Of a DNA stretch of 64,000 nucleotides, positions 7,774 through 16,345 are shown piece after piece. The first letter of the stretch is position 1. Every line of letters begins with the position of its first letter. The stretch comes from Hallerella sp963656065 (GTDB taxonomy: Bacteria > Fibrobacterota > Fibrobacteria > Fibrobacterales > Fibrobacteraceae): NCBI GenBank assembly GCA_963656065.1, contig CAVKGV010000001.1:310001-374000 (forward strand), given 5' to 3'. The notes under the pieces are model-generated. The model searched no databases and had not been told where the DNA came from. It was given only the letters and a program-made list of their open reading frames with translations. Both the position numbers and the translations under genes were made by a program.

Positions 7774-8307
7774 CTAACCCGCACGCATCGATTTTTTAAA
7801 CTTTTCCCGGATAAGCAGCAAATCGTGTTCGTAAGGATTCCGCTTGAAATCGTCAAAAGCCCACGCTGTCGGCAAAAAGCGCCCCTTTGCATAATGCAGG
7901 ATCATATCGAGCCAAAGACCGTCCCCCGCATAGAGTTTGAACGGTCCGCGTTTGTAGGAAGGCAAGACGACCTTGTCTAAATCCATATACCCGATGTCGA
8001 TGTTCACATAACGTCCGCTTGCCTGTGGGGAAAGCTCTTGTTCAAGAGCGTTCGAGCGTTTCTTTTCCTCTCCGATTTCTTGTGGAGCAACGGTTCTTTC
8101 AAACGAAACGACACCCCGAAAAAGCCCCTTTCCCATTTCAGGCGTATAATATTCCGTTTTGTCAAAAGGGAAAAGCTTTCCCTGGTGGCGGATCTTGCCC
8201 CAGACATTGCAGAGAGCGTTCAAAATTTCCGCATTCCATTCCGGACCCGGTTGGAGGACAAACGCCAAGAGAACCGCATTTTCTGAAAACTGGAGAGGAT
8301 TTGCCAT
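7774..8307 (-). CDS. DUF4416 family protein, paralog 1
   Basis: A 177-residue soluble protein of the DUF4416 family. The recognisable segments are FPFDKTEYYTPEMG, then GRYVNIDIGYMDLDKVVLPSYK and YAGDGLWLDMILHYAKGRF, which have counterparts in the second copy at 49905-50471 (FPFRFTNYYRDEIG, PVNLDPGYMTLGQFFLATTK, YVRDGIYVEPTLYFQDGHF). The function of the family is unknown. I chose ATG 8307; it lies 4 nt after the stop of the upstream zincin lipoprotein gene, so the two are likely one operon. Confidence 0.75.
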   Translation of the reverse strand: MANPLQFSENAVLLAFVLQPGPEWNAEILNALCNVWGKIRHQGKLFPFDKTEYYTPEMGKGLFRGVVSFERTVAPQEIGEEKKRSNALEQELSPQASGRYVNIDIGYMDLDKVVLPSYKRGPFKLYAGDGLWLDMILHYAKGRFLPTAWAFDDFKRNPYEHDLLLIREKFKKSMRAG

Positions 8308-8311
8308 AGAA

Positions 8312-9595
8312 TCAATGGGGATAGAGCTGGAGATTTTTCCGGAAAAGCGCGAGCTGACCTTCCGTAAACGGTTCCATACCGAGCGCATTCACCGTCGGAA
8401 ACATCGGATTGTTTGCGTCGGGACATTGGGATGCCGCAGACTTGAAAAGTACCTGGCGAGACTGGGATTCCAAGGGAACGGAGAAAAGCCGGGGAAGAGT
8501 TTTTGCGCGAATGACCGACCCGCAATAAGGCGTGTCCGGGATTCCGTCTTCCACGTTGGACGCGTCGCCCGAATTTTCCAAGTCGGAAGTTGTCGATGTC
8601 GTATGACGCAACCCGAAAAAATGCGCCGTTTCGTGGATTGCGGTTTCGACGATTTCCTGCGAATTTTGCGAATATTCGGCAAAGGCGTTCACATAGTAAT
8701 GCGTCCCGATGACTACTGTGCTTCCGAGGCCCGCGCCAAGGTTTCCGCCGAACAGGACCGAATATCCCAGGACCCCGGGCATTTCAATCCGATGGACCAG
8801 GACCAAATCCAGCGCATGATAGACGTCCGGTTCCCCGGGTGAATCCGGCCAGCCGCCAAGTTCCGAAAGGAAATAATCCGAAGAGGATTTTCCGGCAAGC
8901 CATGGGATGTCGTCAAAATATCGCGTCGAGAGATCGGATCGCTCGGAAGCCCGGTGAAGATAGATCGTGTCAATCGATATACCGCCCGCGGCAAACGCTT
9001 CGCGGAAACTGCGGAGAAAGAGCGTCGAAAGGGAATCCAGGGAAACGGAATCCGATGTTCCGCCATAGGAACCGGCGAGAATCAGGTTCAAGCTAAAATG
9101 CGAGCCGTAATTTCCTTCCCCGTCCAAGAAGAGATTTTTCACCGGACCGGAATAATAAGAATCGCCATCGACGAGAATCGGCGCCCAGTAAGTCTGTTCG
9201 CTCTCACGGCAATCAAAGCGGTAGATCCAGCGACCTAGCGAATCGAGAGGCTTGACGTTGCGGACCCTGCTCCCGATATAGAGGGAATCCGAGCGCATGA
9301 CCAGCCGAAACAGATGCAACCGCGGAGGTTTCCGGGAAGAATCGGCATCGAAAGAAAGCGTGTAGGAGGCGCCCGGCTGGACGGGCATCAAAACACCGGA
9401 ACTTAAATGCGCAGCCGCCGAATCGTTCTTCGCCAAATCGTTCGCATATAGCACAAACGAAACATCGAGCGGCAAAAGCGAAGAATCATCCCCCGAAGAA
9501 GCGGAATCGGAAAAGACCCCGCAACCGCCTAGCGCAAGCAGAACGGCCAGACAAAAACAGGCAAAAAAGACGAAAGATTTCCTTTTTCGAATCAT
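8312..9595 (-). CDS. zinc-dependent protease-like lipoprotein (metzincin type)
   Basis: A 427-residue lipoprotein with a hydrophobic signal and lipobox (LGGC, Cys25), a Ser/Asp-rich linker, a beta-rich middle and a zinc-binding motif HETAHFFGLRH (residues 321-331), which fits the extended HExxHxxGxxH motif of metzincins. A conserved Met (NPMFP) further on could be the Met-turn. It probably cleaves protein outside the inner membrane, but the substrate is unknown. I chose ATG 9595 rather than the longer frame to 9658, because the latter would overlap the divergent comEC start. Confidence 0.72.
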   Translation of the reverse strand: MIRKRKSFVFFACFCLAVLLALGGCGVFSDSASSGDDSSLLPLDVSFVLYANDLAKNDSAAAHLSSGVLMPVQPGASYTLSFDADSSRKPPRLHLFRLVMRSDSLYIGSRVRNVKPLDSLGRWIYRFDCRESEQTYWAPILVDGDSYYSGPVKNLFLDGEGNYGSHFSLNLILAGSYGGTSDSVSLDSLSTLFLRSFREAFAAGGISIDTIYLHRASERSDLSTRYFDDIPWLAGKSSSDYFLSELGGWPDSPGEPDVYHALDLVLVHRIEMPGVLGYSVLFGGNLGAGLGSTVVIGTHYYVNAFAEYSQNSQEIVETAIHETAHFFGLRHTTSTTSDLENSGDASNVEDGIPDTPYCGSVIRAKTLPRLFSVPLESQSRQVLFKSAASQCPDANNPMFPTVNALGMEPFTEGQLALFRKNLQLYPH

Positions 9596-9647
9596 CGGAG
9601 CGTTTATCCCTAACAAAAGCAATTTAATCAATTTACAGGAGAACGAA

Positions 9648-11996
9648 ATGACTTTCAATGAACTGAAGAAGTTTTTTGCGCCTCTCGCCGAACGCCCGGC
9701 TCTCGCCGCATTCTTTTGCTCGGTCCTCTACATCTGTTCTGCAAAGTATCCGCTCTACGGAATAGCGTTCATTCCGCTTTTAATCGTCTCGCTCGAAGCG
9801 TTTCCCAAGTTTCCGCGAAGAGTTTCGTTAGCCCTGCTTCTTGGCATCGGCATCCGACTTCTGCTTGCCGTTTCCCTGCAAAGCGAAGAAGAATCCGTAG
9901 CCGAACTTCCCGACAAAAGTTCCGGTTTTGTGGAATCCGTCCTAGACAGGCCCGAAGGTGTCGCCGCAATTGTGAAAGGCGCCGAAGGCAAGGTACGGCT
10001 TTCTAAAAAGACTCCGCCTTATCCGGTTTCCGGAGATTCCATCGCTTACACGGCCAAATGGTTCCCCGTTGAACCGCCGACAGTCCCCGGAAGTTTCGAT
10101 TCGCCGAAATGGCTGAAAAGCCAGGGCCTTGCCGGATTCGGAAGGCTCGAATCGTTTCAAGTTATTTCGCACCGATGGACTTTTGAAGAGGCTTTTTCAA
10201 GCGTCCGAAAATTCCTAAAAGGATATTTTTCCAGGTATCTTTCCCCAGCGGAAGCGGGGCTCTTGATAGGGCTTTTGGCCGGAGATCGTTCGAGCATTCC
10301 CGATACCTTACAAAACGGATTTCGCCGGGCGGGAATCGTCCACGTTTTAGCCATCAGCGGTTTCCACATCGTCCTGCTTTCGGGGATTCTCCTTCTCCTT
10401 CTGAAAGCGACCCGTATGCCGCATTCTGCCGCAAGCGCGCTGTCCATTTTTCTCATGCTCGTCTATGCGCCTGTCACAGGAGGCTCCCCCGCCGTCTATC
10501 GCGCCGTGTTCATGTTTTCCGTCGTGCAGATCGGGCTTCTTTTGGAACGCAAGGCGGACAGTCTCAACTCGCTGGGCGTTGCCCTGTTTATTTTGACGAT
10601 TTTCGATCCGAATATTCTCTGGAACGTCGGCTTCCAACTTTCCGCATCCGCTACGGCGGGCATCATCGCATTCGGAAAGCGTTCGCCGTTTACTGCCAAG
10701 CGGGAATTTTTGAGAAAAAGCCGTCTCTGGAAATTTCTGGAGAACGGGATTTTCAGCGCCGTCTGGATTACGGTCGTCGCCACCGTTTCGACCGCACCGT
10801 TTCTCGTCTGGTCGTTCCACTCGCTTTCCCCGATTTCCATCCTGGGAAACATCTGCGTCGTTCCTCTGGTAAGTCTCGGGATGCAGGCCGGAATTTTCGC
10901 CCTGCTTCTGCCCGTTCCTTTCATCGCTTCGACATTCTGCAAGGCTGCGGGCTTTCTGTTCCGGATTTCCGCCTTTCTCGTCGGGAAGATCTCCGCGGTC
11001 ACGATAGCTTCCGTCACCGTGGGGCCTTTTCCCGTGTGGGTTTTAATCCTCGCCGGATTCGGGATTTTTACGGTCGGGGCTTTTCGAAAGAACATCTGGG
11101 CCCGAAGAGTCTCGCTTGGAATCCTGATAGTCTTCGGCGGTTACTTTATATGGGATGAGTCGGTCCGAAAATGGGACGTTCGCTGGGAAGTTTCCGTTCT
11201 GGACATCGGACAGGGCGATTGCATTTTTGTCAAAAGCCCGCGCGGAGAAGCTTTTCTCGTCGATGCCGGGGTGAACTCGGGAAAAAGAAATGTCGCAAGC
11301 GACAAGATCATCCCGTTTTTGCAGGAATCCGGAATCTGGAAATTAAAAGGTCTGATCATCACGCACCCGGACCTGGACCATTTCAGCGGAGCCGAGGTTC
11401 TCCTGCGGGAATTTCCCGTCGAAACGCTCTGGATCCAGGAATGCGCCCGCATCACCGAAAAAAAGGAATGGCAAAGCGTCCTTTCCACCGCAATGGAAAA
11501 GAAAGTCGCCATCCAGGATCTTCGCCGCGGGATGCTTTTCCGCGAAACGACCCGCCAAGGTCCGCACCGGGCATCTAGCTGGGAAATGCGCGTCCTGCAC
11601 CCGGCACCTTTTCGCTGCGGAGAAACCAACTCGGAAAGCGTCACGCTCCGCCTAGAAGGCATCGGAGGCTCCATCTTACTCACCGGAGACCTCACAAAAG
11701 AAGGCGAACGAAAAATTCTTTCGACGGACATTCCGCTCAAAACGGATATTCTCAAGCTGGGACATCACGGTTCGAAGACTTCGAGCTCCAGGGAATTTCT
11801 CGAAGCGGTCAGTCCCCAAGTCGCCATCGCGTCAAACGGGCGCAGGAACAAGTTTCGCCATCCGCACAAACAGGTGACGGAAAGGCTCGACAGCCTGAAA
11901 ATTCCGCTGCTGAATACGTCGCAGAAGGGAACGATCCGCGTCTCGTTCGACAAGAACGGCTACCGCATCGACACGACTATCGATCCGGATTTTTGA
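9648..11996 (+). CDS. comEC: ComEC/Rec2 family DNA uptake protein
   Basis: A 782-residue inner-membrane protein that, in characterised relatives, forms the channel for single-stranded DNA during natural transformation. Three parts are visible: an N-terminal DUF4131-type region with an OB-like fold, a multi-helix Competence domain (about residues 195-500, with LIGLLAGDRSSIP and HVLAISGFHIVLLSGI), and a C-terminal metallo-beta-lactamase domain (VLDIGQGDC near 515, THPDLDHFSGAE near 571, LGHHGSKTSS near 702). AGGAG precedes the ATG. No other competence gene is seen nearby. It converges with the next gene, with a 3-nt gap. Confidence 0.92.
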   Translation: MTFNELKKFFAPLAERPALAAFFCSVLYICSAKYPLYGIAFIPLLIVSLEAFPKFPRRVSLALLLGIGIRLLLAVSLQSEEESVAELPDKSSGFVESVLDRPEGVAAIVKGAEGKVRLSKKTPPYPVSGDSIAYTAKWFPVEPPTVPGSFDSPKWLKSQGLAGFGRLESFQVISHRWTFEEAFSSVRKFLKGYFSRYLSPAEAGLLIGLLAGDRSSIPDTLQNGFRRAGIVHVLAISGFHIVLLSGILLLLLKATRMPHSAASALSIFLMLVYAPVTGGSPAVYRAVFMFSVVQIGLLLERKADSLNSLGVALFILTIFDPNILWNVGFQLSASATAGIIAFGKRSPFTAKREFLRKSRLWKFLENGIFSAVWITVVATVSTAPFLVWSFHSLSPISILGNICVVPLVSLGMQAGIFALLLPVPFIASTFCKAAGFLFRISAFLVGKISAVTIASVTVGPFPVWVLILAGFGIFTVGAFRKNIWARRVSLGILIVFGGYFIWDESVRKWDVRWEVSVLDIGQGDCIFVKSPRGEAFLVDAGVNSGKRNVASDKIIPFLQESGIWKLKGLIITHPDLDHFSGAEVLLREFPVETLWIQECARITEKKEWQSVLSTAMEKKVAIQDLRRGMLFRETTRQGPHRASSWEMRVLHPAPFRCGETNSESVTLRLEGIGGSILLTGDLTKEGERKILSTDIPLKTDILKLGHHGSKTSSSREFLEAVSPQVAIASNGRRNKFRHPHKQVTERLDSLKIPLLNTSQKGTIRVSFDKNGYRIDTTIDPDF

Positions 11997-11999
11997 CGA

Positions 12000-13391
12000 T
12001 TACCATTTCCCTTTCATTTCAAACCCGAATCGCCATAGAACCAGCTTTCGAAAGCTGTCTCCGCGAAGTTCGACCGAGCCTTTTCCCGAAAGGAACTTCG
12101 AAAAGAACATTTGCGTCGTTTCGCGAAAAACAAGAGGCTTTCTTTGCGGTCCACGCCAGATAAGGACAGCAGAAACGGTGGCAGGAGAATCAACAAAGAG
12201 AGAGACTCCCGACCGGATTTCATACAGGCTCTTTGCCGCCGGAAAACGCCCAGTCCATTTCCATTCGCCGAAAAGGCTTTCCGCTTCAAAGAGGCGTATT
12301 CCGCTGCGCACAAGATGCGTCGTTTCAAGCGAATCCTCCAGAAATTTCAAACGGGAGCCGATAGCGATTTTTGCATCCGGGCCGGTTTTTCCGGCATTCG
12401 CTTCCAGTTCGGATTTTGCGACTGAGGATTCCTGCGGGACGAGATATTTTCCGCCAAGTCCAAGCGTCCAGTCGGAAACCCGGTATTTTACCGATGCATT
12501 TCCCGCAGCCCGATTTTTTTCAACGGATTTCGGGACATGGAAAATTCCCGAAAATTGGCGGTTTCTTTGAAAATAGCTCTGGAAGCGGGCATTCCACCGG
12601 CGGCTTTGGGCAGAACGCGCCGAGACATAGAGAAGCGGAGTTTTCCAGCCTCTCGAATAGGAAAGTTGGACATCCGAAGCCTCGCTGCGAAATTTCAAAA
12701 AGGCATCCCGGAAACCATCGGGCGCAAAGGCTCCAAATCCCGCGAACCGGAACGTCCCTTCCCCGAACGAAACAAATCCCCCAAACGAAGAATCCGTCAA
12801 GAGCATACTGCCGAGAGAAAAGCTTTTCACGCCAAAAACGGCAAGCGTTCCCGACGTCTTTTCAAGAGAGATTGCGGAGCCTATATCCGAAGCCAAGATA
12901 TTTCCCAAGACGCTAAACGACTTCCGGTCCCTATACACGATGCGGAAACGTTCCATCCGAGGATTCACCCTGTTTTCGGATGCAAGGCGGACTTCGCCGT
13001 CAAAGCGATGCAGGCCCAAAGAAAAGCGCAACCGTTCCCGTCGAATGCCTCCCACGGAATCGATCGAAACGGAATATCCGAAATTTCCCCGGACGTTCAA
13101 ATTTCGCAATTTCTCGCCGAAACTTTTCCGGCAAGAATCCCCGCCGTAGGTTTCCCACAGAGTGCACGCCTCCGCAGGCCCTTCGTCAATCGCCAGCAAG
13201 AGATCCTCGAGCTCCTCGTAGCTGACCATTCCGTCGTCATACGCCCAGAACGCATCCTCGACCGAGACACCCTCCCTTTCCGCAGCGCCGAGCATCGCGA
13301 AAGCAAGCAGGCAAACGCCAAGCGACTTCTTGCAAAAATTCCGGAAAGAAGCCTTATCGTATCGGAAAAATGAACTGTTCAAAACGCCCAC
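12000..13391 (-). CDS. exported beta-strand-rich protein of unknown function
   Basis: A 463-residue protein with a late hydrophobic export signal (KKSLGVCLLAFAMLGAAE), an acidic N-terminal domain (VEDAFWAYDDGMVSYEELEDLL) and a long region of alternating short strands rich in aromatic and basic residues, ending in Trp, which suggests an outer-membrane beta-barrel. I do not recognise the family. The start is uncertain: GTG 13391 follows GGAG at a good distance, while the frame is open to a TTG at 13409. It diverges from rsmG and converges with comEC. Confidence 0.6.
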   Translation of the reverse strand: MGVLNSSFFRYDKASFRNFCKKSLGVCLLAFAMLGAAEREGVSVEDAFWAYDDGMVSYEELEDLLLAIDEGPAEACTLWETYGGDSCRKSFGEKLRNLNVRGNFGYSVSIDSVGGIRRERLRFSLGLHRFDGEVRLASENRVNPRMERFRIVYRDRKSFSVLGNILASDIGSAISLEKTSGTLAVFGVKSFSLGSMLLTDSSFGGFVSFGEGTFRFAGFGAFAPDGFRDAFLKFRSEASDVQLSYSRGWKTPLLYVSARSAQSRRWNARFQSYFQRNRQFSGIFHVPKSVEKNRAAGNASVKYRVSDWTLGLGGKYLVPQESSVAKSELEANAGKTGPDAKIAIGSRLKFLEDSLETTHLVRSGIRLFEAESLFGEWKWTGRFPAAKSLYEIRSGVSLFVDSPATVSAVLIWRGPQRKPLVFRETTQMFFSKFLSGKGSVELRGDSFRKLVLWRFGFEMKGKW

Positions 13392-13476
13392 GGCTGATTC
13401 TCCAAACAAACACGCTTATTAGACGCTTTTCCTCCCAAAGCGAAGAAAAAACAGCGAATTTTCTATGTTTATCACC

Positions 13477-14190
13477 ATGCAGTCAAAATTCAACAGACGT
13501 CCAACCCATATCGACTATCCCCTGTTTGGCGGGAAGCGCGCAGTCCCTTCCGTCGCCGGATTGAAGCTGCTTCTGGAATATCACGGCGTAGATCTCGAGC
13601 CGGGCACACTCGAACAGCTGTGGGCCTATCACAGGCTTTTGCGGGAACACAACAAGGACCAGGATCTGACCCGTCTGAACGCGTTCGAAACCATCGTGGA
13701 ACGCCATTACGCGGACTGCACGCTCATCAACGCCTATGTTCCCAGATGGCCGCGCAGAATGATCGATGTCGGAAGCGGCGCGGGATTTCCCGGAATTCCC
13801 CTGAAGCTCGTCAATCCCGAAATCCGGCTCACGCTCTGCGAACCCCGCCCGAACCGCATCCAGTTCCTAAACCTCGTCATCCGGGAACTCGGGCTCAAGG
13901 GCATCGACGTTTTCGGGCACAAAGTCACCAGCCGCAGCCTGAACTTTCCCGTCACGGGCGTCATCAGCCGCGCATTCGAGCACATCGAGCTCACCCTTCC
14001 GCGCATCCAGAAATCCTTGCAAATCGGCGGTCGCGCCTATTTCATGAAAGGCCCCGCCGTCAAGGAAGAACTTTCGACGCTCCACCCGGAAGACTACGGG
14101 TTCTCGCTTGTCGAAAAGCATTTTTACCGGATACCCAATTCGACGCAGGACCGCGCCCTCATCATTCTCGAAAAGACCGAAGAAGTCTAG
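13477..14190 (+). CDS. rsmG: 16S rRNA (guanine527-N7)-methyltransferase RsmG
   Basis: AdoMet-dependent methylase of G527 in 16S rRNA (also called GidB). The 237-residue protein has the AdoMet motif MIDVGSGAGFPGIPLKLVNP, the LCEPRPNRIQFL segment and the ISRAFEHIELTLP region typical of RsmG. An earlier in-frame ATG at 13465 lies inside the probable -10 box TATGTT (13464-13469), so I prefer ATG 13477, exactly 7 nt after that box. This suggests a leaderless mRNA. A MerR-type gene follows 9 nt after the stop. Confidence 0.93.
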   Translation: MQSKFNRRPTHIDYPLFGGKRAVPSVAGLKLLLEYHGVDLEPGTLEQLWAYHRLLREHNKDQDLTRLNAFETIVERHYADCTLINAYVPRWPRRMIDVGSGAGFPGIPLKLVNPEIRLTLCEPRPNRIQFLNLVIRELGLKGIDVFGHKVTSRSLNFPVTGVISRAFEHIELTLPRIQKSLQIGGRAYFMKGPAVKEELSTLHPEDYGFSLVEKHFYRIPNSTQDRALIILEKTEEV

Positions 14191-14199
14191 GAGGTTTCC

Positions 14200-14676
14200 A
14201 TGTTCTATTCCATCGGCCAGGTTGCAGAAAAGACGGGGCTTTCCGCCTACACGCTCCGCTACTACGAAAAGGAAGGGCTCCTGCCTTTTGTGAAGAAAAA
14301 CGCATCGGGAATCCGCCGCTACAGCGACGAGGACATCAACTGGCTTTCGATGATCGAATGCCTCAAAGCGACCGGGATGCCGCTCAAGGAAATCCGCCTG
14401 TATATCAAATGGTATAACGAAGGCGATGGAACCCTTTCCAAAAGGCTCGCCCTTTTCCGGAAACGCCGGATGGCCGTGCAAAACGAAATTGCGACGCTGC
14501 AAAGAATCATGGGAAAAGTCGAATTCAAGATTCGCCTCTACGAAGAAGCGGTCAAGGCCGGAAGCCTCGAAGCGGTCACCCACACCAAGACGATGGACAG
14601 GCTCCGAAGAGAGCTCTTTGGCAATCCGCAGTTCTTTCCCGGACTCGAGAAATCCTCCGAAATTCAAAGCGCCTAG
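14200..14676 (+). CDS. MerR family transcriptional regulator
   Basis: A 158-residue DNA-binding regulator. The N-terminal winged helix (FYSIGQVAEKTGLSAYTLRY, YEKEGLLP, RRYSDEDINWLSMIECLKATGMPLKEI split across residues 2-70) is typical of MerR proteins and is followed by a dimerisation coiled coil. The metal-binding cysteines of metal sensors are absent, which suggests the group that responds to aldehydes or similar small molecules; the ligand is unknown. A strong GGAGG site precedes the ATG, 9 nt after rsmG, so it is probably co-transcribed with it. Confidence 0.9.
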   Translation: MFYSIGQVAEKTGLSAYTLRYYEKEGLLPFVKKNASGIRRYSDEDINWLSMIECLKATGMPLKEIRLYIKWYNEGDGTLSKRLALFRKRRMAVQNEIATLQRIMGKVEFKIRLYEEAVKAGSLEAVTHTKTMDRLRRELFGNPQFFPGLEKSSEIQSA

Positions 14677-14686
14677 GATGCCGGAG

Positions 14687-15304
14687 ATGTCCAAACATTA
14701 CTTCAAGGCGGCTATTCTTCTCGGATTTTTATTTGCGCCGCTTTTTGCGGAATGCCCGGCAAGCCCCGACAGCACGTTCGATTCCGACGCCCAGATTTCC
14801 GTCGAAGGGCGTTTCACCAACCGCGAATTTTTGCCCGTCCACTTTAGCCTTTCCTGGCGACACGTCCCCGGTTCCGCGGACACATTCGACATCGTCCTTT
14901 CGGGAAAGGATTCTTTCCGCTACGTTTCGTCCCGGGACTTCCGCTACATGGAGTTTCGCAAAGAAAACGCCCGCCGCCAGATGGCAAGGCACCATCTCCA
15001 GGAATTCATCGGGGAAAGCCCGCTCACCTGGGAACATCTCGAAAACCTCGCCCGGGGAAATCTCCCCTGCGAAGACTCTACGGAAAACAATTTTATCCAT
15101 ATCCACAGTTGGAAGGAATACGACGGACTTTTTCTCCCTGCGATAGTCGACTTTTACGGGAAAGGCGGACACGGATCGCTCTGGGTTCGCACGGCCCGGA
15201 AAATATCGCCGAACGTTTCCAAGGACACCGCGGACTTTCCGTCAATTTTCCGAAATTGGCCCGATTCCAAAATCAAAGTTCCGCTGATATTGCAGATGGA
15301 CTAG
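14687..15304 (+). CDS. exported protein of unknown function
   Basis: A 205-residue protein with a clear signal peptide (KAAILLGFLFAPLFAECPAS). The mature part mixes strands and charged helices (RYMEFRKENARRQMARHHLQ) and contains IVDFYGKGGHGSLWVRTARK near the C terminus. I do not recognise the family. ATG 14687 is preferred over the in-frame ATG 14678 because AGGA then sits at a normal distance. Its 3' end overlaps the convergent outer-membrane protein gene by 63 bp, an unusually long overlap of two coding ends. Confidence 0.6.
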   Translation: MSKHYFKAAILLGFLFAPLFAECPASPDSTFDSDAQISVEGRFTNREFLPVHFSLSWRHVPGSADTFDIVLSGKDSFRYVSSRDFRYMEFRKENARRQMARHHLQEFIGESPLTWEHLENLARGNLPCEDSTENNFIHIHSWKEYDGLFLPAIVDFYGKGGHGSLWVRTARKISPNVSKDTADFPSIFRNWPDSKIKVPLILQMD

Positions 15305-16222
15305 GAACTGCTGCGCCACGCGCCCCTTGTAAAAACGTTTCTTTTCGCGTTTCCAGAAACCGCCGAGAAGCGTAAGCCTGTTCTGCCTGTTTTCCCAATT
15401 AAAGGACGGTCCGAGAAGGGCAATCGTGAAACTCAGCGGCTCCTTGAGATACGAATCGTTCGACGACTTGGAATTTCCCGTATTGTATTGGTTCAGGTAG
15501 CCGGAAATCGCCCAGTGCGACGAGATGGGAATATAGGCGTAAGCGATTAGATCGATGATGAAGTCGCGGCTAAAAACCGGTACGTTGCGGCGAAAATCGT
15601 AGCTTTTGCCTTCGTACGAAGTGCTGATGTCCACCAGCGTATAGTGCATTCCGACCCCGAGGATTCCGCCCTTCCCAAAACCGTATTCCAGGTCGAAAAA
15701 GAACGCGAAATTCTGCATGAAATCGACTGCAGCCTCCTCGGTATAGACTTTTTTCGTAATCCAGTCCGAATTCCAGGAATCCGCGATGTTTCCGTTCTTT
15801 CCGCTGCTTGCGAGCGTCATTTCCACGTTGGAATTAAAATATGTGTAATTTTCGTAGATAAAGCGCGCCTCGATTTGCGGATTGATTTCAAAAGGTCTCC
15901 CGCCGATTCCCAGCCGGAAGCCGCCATAGAAAGGCGTCACCTCGACATCGGCGGAGAAACGCAAAAAAGCAGCGGACGGTTCGATCGGACGCCCGTAAGG
16001 AAGCTCCCGCAGCGGTTCAATCCAGTTAAACGAAACCGTGTTGAAATTCTGGAAAAGCCACTGTCCCCAGACAATCGGCGTGTTCCCCGAAAGCGTCATC
16101 GAAAGATTTGAACCGTATTTCAATCCGTAAAGGCCATTCATGTCGAAAATGTCGGCAAAGGCGCCACAGGCAAAAAGGGCGACACTCAAAACGGCATTTT
16201 TCCACAAACGCGAAAAATTCAT
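15242..16222 (-). CDS. predicted outer-membrane beta-barrel protein
   Basis: A 326-residue exported protein with the signal peptide MNFSRLWKNAVLSVALFACGAFA. The mature part is made of amphipathic strands rich in Tyr, Phe, Asn and Gly (FYGGFRLGIGGRPFEINPQI, YGFGKGGILGVGMHYTL), as in outer-membrane barrels. The family is not recognised. ATG 16222 is chosen because it begins the signal peptide and lies 7 nt after TAACTT, matching the leaderless pattern seen elsewhere; the frame stays open to 16312. It is divergent from the Mla-type operon, which may hint at an envelope-lipid role. Confidence 0.65.
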   Translation of the reverse strand: MNFSRLWKNAVLSVALFACGAFADIFDMNGLYGLKYGSNLSMTLSGNTPIVWGQWLFQNFNTVSFNWIEPLRELPYGRPIEPSAAFLRFSADVEVTPFYGGFRLGIGGRPFEINPQIEARFIYENYTYFNSNVEMTLASSGKNGNIADSWNSDWITKKVYTEEAAVDFMQNFAFFFDLEYGFGKGGILGVGMHYTLVDISTSYEGKSYDFRRNVPVFSRDFIIDLIAYAYIPISSHWAISGYLNQYNTGNSKSSNDSYLKEPLSFTIALLGPSFNWENRQNRLTLLGGFWKREKKRFYKGRVAQQFLVHLQYQRNFDFGIGPISEN

Positions 16223-16345
16223 CGGCGAAAAGTTAAAAAAAAACGGAAGCTCCATGGCGGATTCCATCCTCGAAACAAGACCTTTCATCAAAAGTTTTCG
16301 GGAATATTCCAAGTCGGAACATTTTCTTTTCTAAATTAACGGAAA

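Noticed and set aside
9596..9658. Longer start of the zincin lipoprotein at 9658
   Set aside because: It overlaps the comEC start and puts extra residues before a clear lipoprotein signal.
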